A stretch of DNA of 64,000 nt from Actinomucor elegans (lineage: Eukaryota; Mucoromycota; Mucoromycetes; Mucorales; Mucoraceae), in assembly GCA_026027325.1 (NCBI GenBank), contig JAMSLZ010000003.1, forward strand, positions 620,001 through 684,000. Reading direction: 5' to 3'. A program made the position numbers and the translations under genes. Under the pieces are notes generated by a model. The model was not told where the DNA came from and ran no database searches. It saw only the letters and a list, made by a program, of their open reading frames with translations. Of the stretch, positions 25,202-37,865 are shown piece after piece (position 1 is the first letter of the stretch; each line of letters starts with the position of its first letter).

Positions 25202-27274
25202 CTATGCTTCTTCAAGGAAACGATACTCAAATCTACTCCCAAATGCAAGTTAGTGCTTCTTTTTTTATATAGATCACTCATAAAATATATACCTGAATTC
25301 AGTCTTTTTGCGTTGACACCAAGCACCTTCATAATCAAAGTAAATATAAGTGCCTTGCTTATACTCGTCTGTAATGATTTTGGGTTCTTCATGACGTTGG
25401 AACCAAGTGAGATATTTCTTATGAAATCGCCAGGATTGCTTTTTCAACTCTTTTGCTGCTAAATACCTATAACAAAAATAAGTTTCATGACATATCTTGA
25501 ACAGCTTTATACATTACTGTTGATATGTTCCTTGCTGATAATAAAAGATGTAAAAGAGTGTATCCATATCAAACTTGTCGAAAAGGACGGGGTTATCAAA
25601 TACAACCAAAGGTTGCTGTGGGTAATAGTTAGGTGTATTGTATGGATTGCGAGGTTGGTAGATTTTAGGTCGCTCGGAATCAATGAGATCAGGTACATGT
25701 TGCAAACTAGCGTCTAGCATTTGGTTCGTATATTGCAAGTCGTTCTTGCTCTTGTTTTTTATAGAATCAAATGAGGGTGCCAAGTCTGCAAGTGAAGCTG
25801 GTAAGCTGATATCCGCTGCTGCTGCAGGCGTTGTTGAAAAATGAGTGGATAAGAGTGGTTTTTTGCCCTCAGCTGTGGATGATGATGTTGCCGCTGTAGA
25901 GGGTGGAGACGATGTTTTAGATTGATCGACAATCTTGGGCGGCTCGGTCCAAGCAGATAAAGTAGCATTTTCTATGGTGTTAAACAAGGATTAGTCTATC
26001 GTACATTGTACATCATGGTAAAAATATACCTTTTTCCGCAGATTTTGTAGTGGGAGACGTAGCTGAGGAGGTTGTTGTGGAAGCTGAAGCTACTGATGTT
26101 GATGCAGCTGCAGCTGCTTGAGCATACTTCATATTTCTTTGTTTGTTAGCTGCAGGTTTAGAAGAACTTGCGTCCACTTCATTTTGTACTAAATGACGAT
26201 AATCAGTTTCATATTATCATTGTATATCAATTTACTTACAAGACTTTGGACTCGTTTTCGTGTTTGACTTCTTAGGACTCTGCACAGGTGTTGATAATGA
26301 AGAAAGTTCCTATATAAACACGTTAACAAATGTACTTTTCTACGGGATTACTAGAGAAACACTCACATTTTCACGCTCCTCCCCTTCTTCTTCCGGACCA
26401 GAGTCTGTTTTACCTAAACATGAACAATAAGCATGGATTCAATCGGATACCATGCGTTCAACTTACTGTGGAATTCATCTGTTCTGATAGCGTATAACTC
26501 CTCTTCTGTTTCCAAATCCAAATCATCGTATAAACCTTCATCTTCCTCAAAATCAGGCTCTTGGTTATACTCCACATAATACTGAATTGCATCCTTGAAT
26601 TCATTCACGCGTTCAGGCTCAAGATGATCATTTTCCAATAACCGTAAAATCAACTCTAATCGATTGATATGAAACTTGCGTCTTTCGTTCAAATGCTCCA
26701 ACTCGTTCATTCGTTCAGCACGTTGATGATCAGCCTTTTTATGACCTCGTTTTGAGCCAGCACCTTCCAATTGTTCAATTTCAAACTCGACAGTTTCAAT
26801 TTGTCTCGACAATTCATCAACAGCGTTGGTAATGAATTCACATGCATCTGCTTTCTCTTTATCCTTGGGATCTAGACGTTCCTTTTGCATCAAGCCTTCT
26901 TTTGAATAAGCTTTTGTTTTCATTTCTTTTTCTACTTGTTTGAATCGTTCCATCTGGGACTCGATGAGCTTTCTGTTTTCCACAAGCGCACGTTTGTCCT
27001 TGATATCGTTGGACGAGATCCACGTTTTAATTTGGTCTCGAAGTCGTTGCAGCTTTTTGATTTCTTTTTTCAAATCCTGTTCGTATTTATCCTTTTGATT
27101 GGCATTATTGGTATGGTGGATTTTGTCAAAGATGGTCTCAAAGGTTTCAACACCTTCACTGACTTTTTTTAATAAACGGTCGATTTCGGCTAATAAACAA
27201 TGACGATAAGTTAATGCAAGATAAATCTCGGCGTGTTTTACTTAATATTTACATTGTAACTTTTTCATGGACAT
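25202..27274 (-). CDS. NOT3: CCR4-NOT complex subunit Not3/CNOT3, 8 exons
   Basis: Exons on the minus strand: 27274-27253, 27189-26467, 26413-26367, 26309-26240, 26188-26030, 25971-25518, 25466-25293, 25232-25202; 559 residues. The N-terminal Not3 coiled-coil domain is clear: [67 protein letters not shown] low-complexity Ser/Thr/Ala linker follows. The C-terminal NOT2/3/5 box runs from [13 protein letters not shown] through [32 protein letters not shown] and [12 protein letters not shown] to FEYRFLEEA. It is a core subunit of the cytoplasmic and nuclear deadenylase complex that shortens mRNA tails. The last exon has only nine codons plus the stop but completes the conserved end of the family. 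Confidence 0.93.
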
Positions 27275-28966
27275 TTTGTTGGTTTAAATAGGAGGAATGA
27301 GTAAAGAAACACACGTAATTGATGATTTGAGTTTGAGTAAAAGGGACGTAGCATTGAGTCGCCGAAGCCCGTGACATTTAAAATGAAGTAAGGTGTGCCC
27401 TTGGCCTCAGAGTTGGCTGATCTTTGGACTGTGGTAATTTAACTGTAGCTATATGACTAATAAGATCAAGTCCCTAACACAATAATGCTTGTTATGCATA
27501 TCATGTATATAATATTTCTTTTGTAGTTTTTGTTTATATCGAAACCTCGACCTTTGAGCTTACAATCAGTATACCACATAAGCGATATAAAACTAGGTGT
27601 AGCAAAAAAATTTAATAACAGTTTTTACGAAACCTCTATAATTCTCTATGCTCAATAAGCCTCCATAAAACCCTGCTTATGCCACTATATCTGCCCAAGC
27701 TTTTATAAGCAAGGATGAAGCAATCTAACGAAGCCATTACTACTACTAGTACTAATTATTTTATAAACATCGCTGACCAATACAAATGCATTAAATCAGG
27801 AGTTCAATCACCGTTCACCAATGCAAAAAGTCAGCGTAAAATGGAGTGCTTTCCCCCCCCCCTCACCTTACGGCGGAATATCTTCTAATTTAATAATTTC
27901 TAATAGGTGTAAAAGGTATACTTCAGATACAATTAAATAATAAATACTAAATAGGACTTTAAGTGATTATTTTATTTATGAGATTTCGATGTAAAACTAA
28001 ATACTCAAAAATTCGTATATAATTCAAACATCACGCAACATTTTTGTAGCAACTATCATTTGATTTTTATATCATTCAACTCATTATTAAGTTTTATATG
28101 TTTTTTTATTAGTATACTATGCCTCTAGCTAAAAACAATTTATAAAAATCATTGTGTTAGTAGCAAAAGATTAACCTCCAAAAATAACCATTAAACCCTC
28201 GTTATCCAATCAAACGCTTTAGAATAATTAAACCACAGTGTAATACTCTGGGATTTAATAAGATAATAATGATACATGATTCGTCAGTTAAATAGATAAA
28301 ATATTGTAAAAAGGACATCACTTATTGATACTAATCGATGATTTACTACGGTTATACATACGTTTAATACAAATAGATTATTAGTGATGAACTATACTGT
28401 GGTTAGACCACGTCGGTTGTTGTGCCTCCAAATAAGGTGTAACCTCAATTCGTTACAAACAGGAACGCCTTCAAACTAATGCTTCAACTTGGAAACACAC
28501 GATAAATAAATTTAGATTAAAGCAATGGCCAAGAAGCACTGAAAATAAATTGTTATATTACCCCATAAACGTAATATGTAATCCGAATATGTAGATATTC
28601 TTAAGTATACGCACACAATGTACGATACTTGCATTTACAGCGGCTAAACCCTTTCATTAATATGGTATTTTCAAGTATAACTCAATAAACGATGTAGTAA
28701 AACACTAATATTATTCGAATTCTATATAAAAGAGCTACTTGATCCGAGAACTACTTGAAAAAGAGTCTATTTGGCCCAAAGAATCATGAACGAAAAGATA
28801 TCCACACTAACAAATAAGCAATTGCAGCTATTTTTTTTTTTTTTTTTTTTTTTGCTGTGCAAATATACAGAAAACACGTGATTCATGACGTTCAAAAAGA
28901 TTTTTTCAAGCTACTGTAAAAAAACCTTTCATAGATTCCTTTTTACTTGTTTAATCAAATACAAAA
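27275..28966. other. Intergenic between divergent Not3 and eRF3 genes
   Basis: Very AT-rich, no gene seen. It has a C run at about 27854-27863 and a 23-base T run at 28831-28853. The eRF3 ATG is 114 bp after the T run. Both promoters must lie here. Confidence 0.45.
28831..28853. repeat. Poly-T tract, 23 bases
   Basis: An uninterrupted T run in the eRF3 upstream region. In fungi such poly(dA:dT) tracts often mark nucleosome-depleted promoters, so it may belong to the eRF3 promoter. Confidence 0.6.
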
Positions 28967-31022
28967 ATGAGTCAAGATACAACCAATTCTTTCTCCAAGA
29001 TGAACTTGAACCCTGCTGCTTCCGAATGGAAGCCTAATTTCGGTGCCAAGGCCTTTGTTCCTTCATTTGGTACTGCTGCTCCTGCTCCTGCTGCTGCTGC
29101 TGCTGCTGCTGCTCCTGCTGCTGCTGCTCCTGCCGCTGCTCCTGTTCCAGGTAAAAATATCATGAATCTACGTAGAAACCAATATAGCTAACCGATTAAT
29201 AGCTGCACCCAAGGTTGTAAAGCTTCCTGAGTCCAAGCCAGCTGGTATGTCACGTCAAAAGTCTAACTAGCACAATAAATCACTCAACTATCCAACCCCA
29301 TAATAGCTCCCAAGCCTGTCGTTGCTGAAGCCAAGACCGAAGCCCCTAAGCCTAAGGTTGCTGCTCCTGCTGCTGCTGCTGCCACTCCTGCCAAGAAGAC
29401 TGCCACTCCTAAGAAAGCTTCTGAATCCGTTCAAGATATTATTGAAAATGTCGATGATGAAGTCATTGCTGATCTTTACGGCAAGGAACACTTGAATGTC
29501 GTCTTTATGGGTCACGTCGGTAACGTATATCAATCAATCAATTAGATTAATCTAGTGGCTTATAATTGTGAATTAGATGCTGGTAAATCCACTATGGGTG
29601 GTAATATTCTTTATTTAACTGGTATGGTGGATAAACGTACTTTGGAAAAGTACGAAAAGGAAGCCAAGGATGCTGGTAGAGAGTCATGGTACCTTTCTTG
29701 GGCTTTAGATACCAACACTGAAGAAAGAGCCAAGGTAAAAAAAATAAAAACAAAAATAAAATATAAAAAAAATCTCCCAATATTTTGACAGGAAACAACG
29801 ATCTAATACTATAGTAGGGTAAAACTGTTGAAACCGGCAGAGCTTATTTCGAAACTGACAAGCGTCGTTATACTATCTTGGATGCTCCTGGTCACAAGAA
29901 CTTTGTGCCTAGTATGATTCAGGGTGCTTCTCAAGCTGATATTGGTGTGTTGGTGATCTCTGCTCGTAAGGGTGAATTCGAAACTGGTTTTGAACGTGGT
30001 GGCCAAACCCGTGAACACACCATGTTGGCCAAGACTTCTGGTATCAACACAATGATTGTTGCTATCAACAAGATGGATGATCCTACTGTCAACTGGGATA
30101 AGGCTAGATATGATGAGATTATTGCCAAGTTAACACCTTTCTTGAAGCAGACTGGTTACAACCCCAAGACTGCTGTGCACTTTATGCCCTTGTCTGGTTT
30201 CTCAGGTGCTAATATCAAAGACCGCGATACCAAGGTGTGTCCTTGGTACGATGGCCCTTCTCTCTTGGAATTCTTGGATAGTTACAAAACTACTGATAGA
30301 AAGTTGAATGCCCCTCTTATGGTTCCTATCTCTGAAAAGTACAAGGTTAGTTATTAGATTTTTATATACATATTATATAATATTGACATGTAAATATAGG
30401 ATATGGGTACTATTGTTGTAGGAAAGATTGAAGCTGGTCACATTAAGAAGGGTCAACAAGTCCTTATTATGCCCAACAAGGTAAGCATAAGGCTGCTGTA
30501 CCTGAACATTTGACTAACAAAAACGATCAATAGCAAACTACCGAAGTTACAGCTATTTACAATGAAACCGAAGATGAAATCGAGCAAGCCATGTGCGGTG
30601 ATAACATTAGAATGCGCTTGAAGGGTGTTGAGGAAGATGAAATTATGCCTGGTTTTGTTCTCTGTAGCAAAAAGAACCCTGTCAAGACAACCACTACTTT
30701 CGAAGCTGAACTCGCTATTCTCGATCATAAAAATATCATTTGTGCTGGTTATACCGCTGTTTTGCATATTCACGCTGCTGCTGAAGAAATCACTCTTAGT
30801 GCTCTTCTTCATTTAATTGATAAAAAGACTGGTAAGAAGACTAGAAAGCCTCCTCAATTTATCAAGCAAGGTCAAAAGGCAATTGTCAGAATTGAAACTG
30901 CTGGTCCCATCTGTATCGAAAGCTTTGCAAAGCTTCCTCAATTGGGTCGCTTCACTTTGCGTGATGAAGGAAAGACTGTCGCTATTGGTAAGGTAACAAA
31001 GGTTATTGAGCCTTCAGAATAG
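28967..31022 (+). CDS. SUP35: Eukaryotic release factor 3 (eRF3/Sup35 GTPase), 7 exons
   Basis: Exons 28967-29150, 29203-29244, 29307-29519, 29577-29734, 29818-30345, 30400-30480 and 30534-31022 encode 564 residues. The N-terminus holds two overlapping PAM2-like motifs (MNLNPAASEWKPN and AKAFVPSF) for poly(A)-binding protein. An Ala/Pro repeat encoded by GCT/CCT codons follows instead of the Gln/Asn prion domain of yeast. The GTPase core has GHVDAGKST (G1), DAPGHKNF (G3), NKMDD (G4) and the switch I region around GKTVETGRAYFET. Domains 2 and 3 end KVTKVIEPSE. eRF3 with eRF1 terminates translation. It is convergent with the isocitrate dehydrogenase gene, the stops being 346 bp apart. Confidence 0.95.
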
Positions 31023-31368
31023 AGTGTGTATATCTAGTTAGAAAGTCTTATAAAATAAATGATTTGTCATAATACTGTATCTCTCTAGCTTTGTATCACT
31101 GCTTTTGTCTATTAAATTTTTTTCCCTAGTAAAATAAGGCTATTTACTCTATAAAAAGCCTAATAGAATACCGCATAAACCCTACATTACCCACCTTGGG
31201 ACACGTGCAGTTATAAGTGATACGTGTGTTTTTAAAGGCATAATTTAAGAAAGAAAAAAGACTGGGACCATTTTATATAATTTATAACAGTTTGGGATGG
31301 GATAATAGAGTGTATATACATACTACTTTGAGAACTAGATTAAATACAATGTTGTTGTTTTTTTTTGT

Positions 31369-32815
31369 TTAAAGAGAAGCACGGGTACGAATGGAAGCCA
31401 ATTTGTCAGCAATTTGTTGCAAGAAAACCTCGGTTGTAGAGTAGTGTTCGGCAGTCATCCTATAAAGATTGTTAGCATCTTGAAAGTTCCCTTGACCTAA
31501 TAAAACTTACTTTTTGCCATAAATGATCAAGGCCAAATCCTTGGTCATATGTTGATCAACTTCAATAGTTTCAATACAAGCCTTTTCCAAATCTTTACAG
31601 AATTGAAGCAACTCGGCATTTTGATCCAACTTGGCACGGTGTTCAAGACCGCGAGTCCAGGCAAAGATGGAAGCAATAGGGTTAGTAGAGGTCTTGTTAC
31701 CCTTTTGGTGTTCTCTGTAATGTCTGGTCACAGTACCATGAGCAGCTTCAGCCTCAACAGTCTTACCATCGGGTGTATAAAGAACAGAGGTCATCAAACC
31801 GAGAGAACCATAGCCTTGAGCAATGATATCAGATTGAACATCACCATCGTAGTTCTTGGTAGCCCAGACAAAGTTACCGTTGGACTTCAAAGCTTGAGCA
31901 ACCATGTCATCAATAAGACGGTGCTCGTACCAGATACCAGCAGCTTCGAATTGAGTCTTGTATTCCTTTTGATAGATCTCCTCAAAGATATCCTTGAAAC
32001 GACCATCATAAGCCTTCAAGATGGTATTCTTGGTACTCAAGTAGAGAGGCATCTTACGCTCCAAAGCAAGACGGAAACAAGCATGAGCAAAGCCTTCAAT
32101 GGATTCATCAGTATTGTACATGGCCAAACCAACACCACCAGACTTTTCAAAATTGAACACTTCGAATTTCTTGGGCTCAGAGCCGTCAGTAGGAGTATAG
32201 ATGACTTCGAACTTGCCAGGACCAGGAGCAACAAAGTCAGTAGCACGGTATTGATCACCATGGGCGTGTCTACCAACAATGATGGGGTTGGTCCATCCAG
32301 GAACAAGCTTGGGGAGAGTCTTGACAATGATGGGTTCGCGGAAGACGGTACCATTTAAGATGTTACGGATAGTACCGTTGGGTGACTTCCACATCTTCTT
32401 GAGTTTGAATTCTAATGGATAATGATTATTAAACACCATCTTTTGTGGGGAAAGCGCTGGGAAATACATTATACCCGAATCCCCGCTCTTATTGTATAAT
32501 TACCTTCAACACGAGCCTCATCAGGTGTAATAGTGGCACACTTGATACCAACATTGTACTTTTTGATGGCCTCAGCAGCATCAATAGTGACTTGATCGTC
32601 CGTCTGAATACCTCAAGTCAGTTATATTTGAATAATACGCACATATGTATATCACTTACAGCATCACGGTTTTCGACAGAAAGATCATAATACTTGATAT
32701 CCAGTTCGAGGTAAGGCAAGATGAGTTTATCCTTGATGAATTGCCAGATAATTCTGGTCATCTCATCACCATCGAGGTCAACAACAGGGTTCTTAACGAT
32801 AATCTTACCAGCCAT
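31369..32815 (-). CDS. IDP: NADP-dependent isocitrate dehydrogenase, 4 exons
   Basis: Exons on the minus strand, 32815-32660, 32603-32504, 32411-31511 and 31459-31369, give 415 residues, the normal size of the dimeric eukaryotic enzyme. Motifs: [20 protein letters not shown] at the start, the substrate loop [18 protein letters not shown], the metal/substrate motif [19 protein letters not shown] and the cofactor site [13 protein letters not shown]. It oxidatively decarboxylates isocitrate to 2-oxoglutarate with NADPH production. There is no leading presequence and the end (RTRASL) is not a good PTS1, so the cytosolic form is most likely. The isoform symbol is a guess at family level. Confidence 0.94.
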
Positions 32816-34128
32816 AGTGTATAATATATATAAAAAAAAGGGTAGTTTTTAAAGAAGAAAGAAGAAAGAAAAAGAGAATTCAACAGCAAAATACCATTTT
32901 TAAGACGTTTTTTCAGTACGATATAACTTGTGGGGATCTCGATTTAAACCCAGTACCCAAGAGTGCTTCCATAGATTACCTGTAAAGATAGAAAATGGCA
33001 AGTCAAGCGTCATTGAAATGGTGAGTTAATGACAAATTGATATTACACAAGGTGTATTTCGCACACAGGGTCATGCAAAAACTGTTATCCCCGCATTTTC
33101 CATGACGGAATTGGCCGGAGATCTATTTGACTTGCCGCCAAGATTGCCCCACATTCTATCATTATGTTGGGATATACAAATAAGCGACTGCAGTCTCTAA
33201 ATTACTTTGAAAGGTACGCATTTTTCATATGCGATTGTTTACATGTTTAATAATACTAATTCTAGCGCTTATTGTGTGTGTGTGTGTGTGTGTTTATTGT
33301 GTATTTGGAATACATATATACAAACAGGTAGAATGGAACTACTCAAAAAAAGGGTATAATTCAAGTATCTATTGGTTATAATAACCCCATTTTATAAACG
33401 CCGGCCAAACCAGGCCTCTAACGCATTAAAGTCGCAAGTAACCCTACAGAAAATATACAGATCCTTTCCGATTGATAATATACCCTACTAAAGTTACAGT
33501 TACATTGAAATGTGATTCTATACTGATAATCTATTCCAACCGTTTCCATTAACGTCGTAGTTTCAAATACAAAGATCATCTTTTATCCTATCATATCGAG
33601 TATCAATGCCGCTATTCAGCGTTTAATTATATCAGCAGCAGATGAGGGTACTATGATGAACACTACCCAAAACTTTACTACATGCAGTACCGCAACAAAC
33701 AGTACTATACACTCCTTCTTATATCCATGCCAGGTGTGTATCGTGATGTCTTTTTTACTATGTATTCCTACCAAACAAAACAAAAAATATATGTACAGTT
33801 TACCATTACACCGTAATAAAGAAGTTTCAGAATATTTTGTATCACTTGCAAAGAAACCTCCTGTACCTAAATAAAAACAAGTAGTTTCAACCGTATGGTT
33901 AAATGGCGTTTAATCATATCTAGGCATAGATCAAACAAATGAGATAAGATTACAAGAACCTCTGTTTTTCTCGCTCAGTCTTACCGTGCCACACACAAAC
34001 TTGATATATTATCTGCTCACGGGCTCCCAGTTGAATTATTCTTGGTTTCTCACGAAAACGAACAGTTACACACAAACATTCTACAATCTTATAGTTTTAC
34101 AAATACGACATTATTTTAAACAAGTTGG

Positions 34129-34163
<35 letters not shown>

Positions 34164-34935
34164 GTATATACGGTTTCTCTCGCCACATCATCTATGATTT
34201 AGATACAGTCGGCTCTTAATTTAATGTTATCTGATTAAATTCCAATGAAAATGTTTCAGCCTATTACCCATCAAGTTTCGCGCTTCTAATCAGATGAAAG
34301 AAGCATCATCATTTAGTTTATGTTTGTAATGCTTTTAGTATAACTACTTAATTCTTCCAGGTCTCAATATATGCTGAATACAGTAATTCATCCTGAGCAT
34401 GGACTGCACATCTGATGCGACATCAGACCAAGATTCACCGAAATCGTCCGACACCTTGCCCTGTGTTGATCAGTAGCACAGAACCGGTCGTCGGTTTTTT
34501 AATTGACCGAAAATTTGGGGCTTTAACAACCAGATATTTCAGGCTGAGCACATCAGTGTAGTCAAATAAATGCAGCGAGTTATTTCAAACCAACATGTCC
34601 CTAATTCGATTCTCAATAACGCAAATTGTTTGAAGGTTAAAGTATTCCCACTGCGTGTATTATAAGGTTGTGTTTGAATGATGTTTAAATTCGGGAAAGC
34701 AAAGTACCTCTGTATGTTTTATCATTGTACAATAGGGTGCTTCTTCATTTATTGTTGGGTTTTGTATGTATAAAATTTTTAACATATTCTTTTGGCTGAC
34801 GTAAAATGAAATGATTGTATTTTCTATATAATTTTTTGTATAAAAATTGGATATTGTGTAATACTTTGGATATTGCGTACTATGCTATACACAAGACCAT
34901 TTTACTTGTATAAAACGTTAAATACATAACTGACA
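32816..34935. other. Intergenic with microsatellites, no gene seen
   Basis: It contains the IDP promoter, a (TG)n tract at about 33273-33293 and a (TA)n tract at about 34130-34162. The frames at 33653-33874 and 33986-34219 have poor composition and no motif. Confidence 0.45.
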
Positions 34936-35388
34936 TTGATTTTTCCGAAACAAGATAAATGTATTATGCTAAATAATTATATGAACTTTTTCATTTTATT
35001 CATCTTTGTTGAAAATAACATGTCTAATAAAGTCAGCGAACACCAAAATAAAGTTGCCATACTTCAAAACTTCATTTCAGTTCATGAAAAGCGTCTAGAA
35101 GCAATCAAACAATTTTGTGGTAAAGAAACGAATCCAATGGACAATAATACGTATTACAATCATTATTTGTTCTTATACAATATTAATAAGCAAAAGCTAG
35201 CATTAATAGAAATGAATCGATACTTGACAAGCGTTCGCAATCCTGTTCTTGATATTAGAGCTCCCAAAAAGTTTCTGTACATGTACGTACGTAGCGTGCA
35301 GCATTTGGCAATTTGATTGAGAAAATCAAAGATTATCCTACTTATAACCTACCTAACCAAAGAAAGTCATAAACTGATATTAGATTAC
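34936..35388 (+). pseudogene. Small gene or gag-like relic of unknown family
   Basis: A plus frame with ATGs at 34969, 34981 and 35020 (the last begins MSNKVSEHQNK) gives a helical, charged protein (KVAILQNFISVHEKRLEAIK, YYNHYLFLYNINKQKLALIE) up to DIRAPK near 35271. A different frame then continues protein-like from 35301 (AFGNLIEKIKDYPTYN...) to a TAA at 35370-35372. Between them lies a GTAC-rich stretch, which could be slippage-caused frameshift or a misread intron. The style resembles retroelement gag N-terminal coiled coils, but I cannot name it. Confidence 0.4.
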
Positions 35389-35782
35389 AAGCATTGTGCA
35401 TCTTATTACGACTAGGTGCACTTTTGGAAATGGCTCACTTATTGCTCATATTGCGCATAGATGCAATATTTCTGAGGGAAGCGTAATCATTTCCGCAAGA
35501 AAGCTACCTGATGCTATCGTAATTGTAGTGGACATAACTACTTTATATAGAATAGTAATAGAAATGTACCTGAATAGTTAACTTGTGTAATCATGACTGG
35601 TTATATTTACTCTATGTAACCATTATCCAACCTATTAATAACAGAAGGCTGGCAGTGGTAGAATAAATCTCTCTCTTGTTTTCTGTCTCGTTAATTAGAC
35701 ACGTACCCAACTAATTATGAACATCTCAGGAAACATATTTTTTTAACGAAATCAGTCAGAGATTTATTGTAACAAAATCAAC

Positions 35783-36437
35783 ATGCAAATTAATATTAAC
35801 AACGATATCACTTCAGTTCCTGAGGAACATCGCGTCAATTTCGACCTGGCTCGCAAATGCCACATATTTAAAATGAAAAACATGGCCAAATGCAGCAATG
35901 TACTTGAGCAAATGAACAATGAAGCTGAAGACGAAGCTAAAATGGCGGAAGCTATGAATTACGAGGAAAAAGCTACCGATATGAAAGACAATGGAGCAAA
36001 TTCTCGCTAGTATTAACGCATCTATCGCTAAGGCAAAGGGCCCAGCAACCTTAACTTTACGAGAAAAGCTTCATATGATGCATGGACATGTAAAAATTCG
36101 AGGAAATAACTTAAAACAACTTGTTTGGAGAACAGCAACAAGAATAGATGCTGAATTTGCATCAGACGAAAACGCACTCAAAGCGTTGCAAATGACCTTA
36201 CTGGAAATATTAGGATATAATCAAGAACATCTGGATTTGTTCTATCCTTTGTTGGTGACGGAAGCCCTCATACTTGAACAAAAGATTTGGTTTCAAGAGA
36301 CTTTCAAAGGCCATGAAGAAAAATCAATATCATGGAAGCAATTTCAAGAAGCCTTTGAGCAAGGATTCGCACCTTCACCTCATATCTGCAAGGAGCTCCA
36401 TAAGTTCTTGGAATTGGTGAACATTGTGGTGAAATAG
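35783..36437 (+). pseudogene. Gag-like retroelement relic, two overlapping frames
   Basis: Two frames cover one protein-like stretch. The first, 35783-36010, ends at TAG; the second, with ATG at 35991, runs to TAG at 36437. They overlap by 20 bases in a +1 relation. The second contains TLREKLHMMHGHVKI and later SISWKQFQEAFEQGFAP, which resembles the conserved W..F..AF...F block of Ty3-type gag proteins. It has no adjacent protease or polymerase and lies near tRNA-Val and LTR fragments. It is most likely a gag relic with a frameshift; a +1 programmed shift is less likely. Confidence 0.45.
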
Positions 36438-37014
36438 CCACATAATTGAAGTACAAACAGACTAGAGGCCTGTGCGCCCTAGCTGTAGCACATACATACT
36501 AAAGCATCATTGATTACTGCGGTAAAAATTAAATAAAAAGCGAGTGAATCAGTTAGAACCGTTTTATGGGGTTTTATTGATTCAAAGTGAGTCCAGTTTT
36601 TCTATCTAGCTTGTATCTCTTGTATTTATACTTCAAAGGAAATGGTCTCTTAGTAACAATCAAAGGTCTTTTTAATCTATGTTCATTCTTCATTAATTGT
36701 ATTTTCAGCGGTGATTCAAAACTCCCTCTTTTGATGGATAGTTATTAAATGAATCCCGACTTTTAAATATATATGTAGAATGTTATATGTGGATTTCACC
36801 ACAATTACCTTATACAGCGATACAGTCCTTAAACAGAGATACGTCCTTCTTATACTTTTTATATGAACACAAGTAAATAACCTTCAGTCACAATTCAACG
36901 AGTATAAATACAAGCTAGAAAAACTAGTTAGAAAGAATTAATCACATTTAAGTTGAATAAACTATAACCAAGTTATAATCGACTTACTACCTGCTTTTAT
37001 CTTAATTTTACCGC
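36438..37014. other. No gene seen
   Basis: AT-rich sequence between the gag-like relic and the LTR fragment. It may contain more of a decayed LTR element, but nothing was recognised. Confidence 0.4.
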
Positions 37015-37083
37015 AAGGATATCTATACGATTTTCTATCTGTACAGTATTCTCTTATTAATAAAATCATGAGCGTTTACAACA
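37015..37083 (-). repeat. Truncated LTR end of the chromovirus family
   Basis: About 69 bases match the right end (plus-strand sense) of the 506-bp LTRs at 49782-50287 and 55442-55947, including the terminal GCGTTTACAACA. Only two or three substitutions are visible. The rest of the LTR is absent or decayed, so this is a fragment from an earlier insertion of the same family next to the tRNA gene. Confidence 0.75.
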
Positions 37084-37088
37084 TAATG

Positions 37089-37403
37089 ATTATTGGCTAA
37101 TAGTTCTAAGGATGACACATCGCTTGTATTTATGCAGGCCTCGTTAATCTGATTGGGTTATCAGAGATAGAGTCCGTGTATGACATAAATGAACAGTTGA
37201 TTCCTTACTATTGTCAGGTACACACGGTCTTGGTGTGCAACCTTTTTAATTAGTATAAATATTAATTGTATCTTAGAATAATAAAGAGTATCTTTTATCT
37301 CATATATAATCTTTTGTACAAGTTTATTGGAATCGACTATAAAACATATATCTCGGCACACGACACTATTATGTCGACGCAAGATAGTAGGTGGAATACA
37401 ACA
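37089..37403 (-). repeat. Repeat R, left copy (LTR-like, inverted relative to 61908-62062)
   Basis: Read on the minus strand it begins TGTTGTATTCCACCTACTAT and ends next to the LTR fragment. The right copy at 61908-62062 is the same sequence in the opposite orientation but lacks about 150 internal bases. The TG start suggests an LTR of another retroelement. It starts 27 bp beyond the 3' end of tRNA-Val, a favoured site for LTR elements. Confidence 0.65.
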
Positions 37404-37430
37404 CTACATACAAAGGATGTAACAAAAAAT

Positions 37431-37504
37431 TGATTTCTGGCGGACTTGAACCGCCGACCGTCTGCGTGTTAAGCAGACGTGATAACCGACTACACCAAGA
37501 AACC
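37431..37504 (-). tRNA. tRNA-Val (anticodon AAC)
   Basis: On the minus strand the cloverleaf begins GGTTTCTTGGTGTAGTCGG and ends AGAAATCA. The acceptor stem GGTTTCT pairs with AGAAATC with one G-T pair. The D arm has the TGGTGTAGTCGGTTATCA form of the A box. The anticodon loop CTTAACA sits between GTCTG and CGCAGAC, giving anticodon AAC. The T arm is GGCGG-TTCAAGT-CCGCC. There is no intron. Its 5' end is the insertion site of the LINE, so its natural upstream flank now lies beyond 61127. The internal pol III promoter is intact. Confidence 0.95.
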
Positions 37505-37514
37505 ACTTCTCTTT
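37490..37514. repeat. Target-site duplication of the LINE, left copy (25 bp)
   Basis: These 25 bases recur exactly at 61103-61127. Fifteen of them are the 5' end of the tRNA-Val gene and ten are its immediate 5' flank. Key ends: CTACACCAAG...CTTCTCTTT. Confidence 0.93.
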
Positions 37515-37865
37515 CACTTCTTGATCACTTTTTTCGGTTTCAAACTCCGAAAACGTAAAAAGCTCAAGAACTGCAATAATAACCTACACTTTCACCTATA
37601 TAAAACGATAAAACAAACTCTTCCGGACATTTTGATACCACTCTCGAATCATTTGGACAAGATTTCGTCAAACTCGAACGCAATTACGCCAGATTTTACA
37701 AAACTCATCTCGCAATCTCCAACAATTAGTTCATCTGGGAACATTGAACTGCAAAACAAAGCTGAAACTTTGAACAACGATACTCCTGGCGATAACAAAC
37801 CACTTGAAGTGAACTATAGAACATCTTCTAAACGTCCTATAACAGTTTTGACACCTTCTTCTTCT

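Noticed and set aside
31549..32358. 269-codon plus-strand frame
   Set aside because: Antisense to the isocitrate dehydrogenase exon; length comes from codon bias of the real gene.
33273..34162. (TG)n and (TA)n tracts as regulatory or CRISPR-like repeats
   Set aside because: Plain microsatellites without spacers or unit structure.
37479..37865. GTG start of LINE ORF1 inside the tRNA gene
   Set aside because: This position lies outside the LINE, in the target tRNA, so it cannot be the element's own start.
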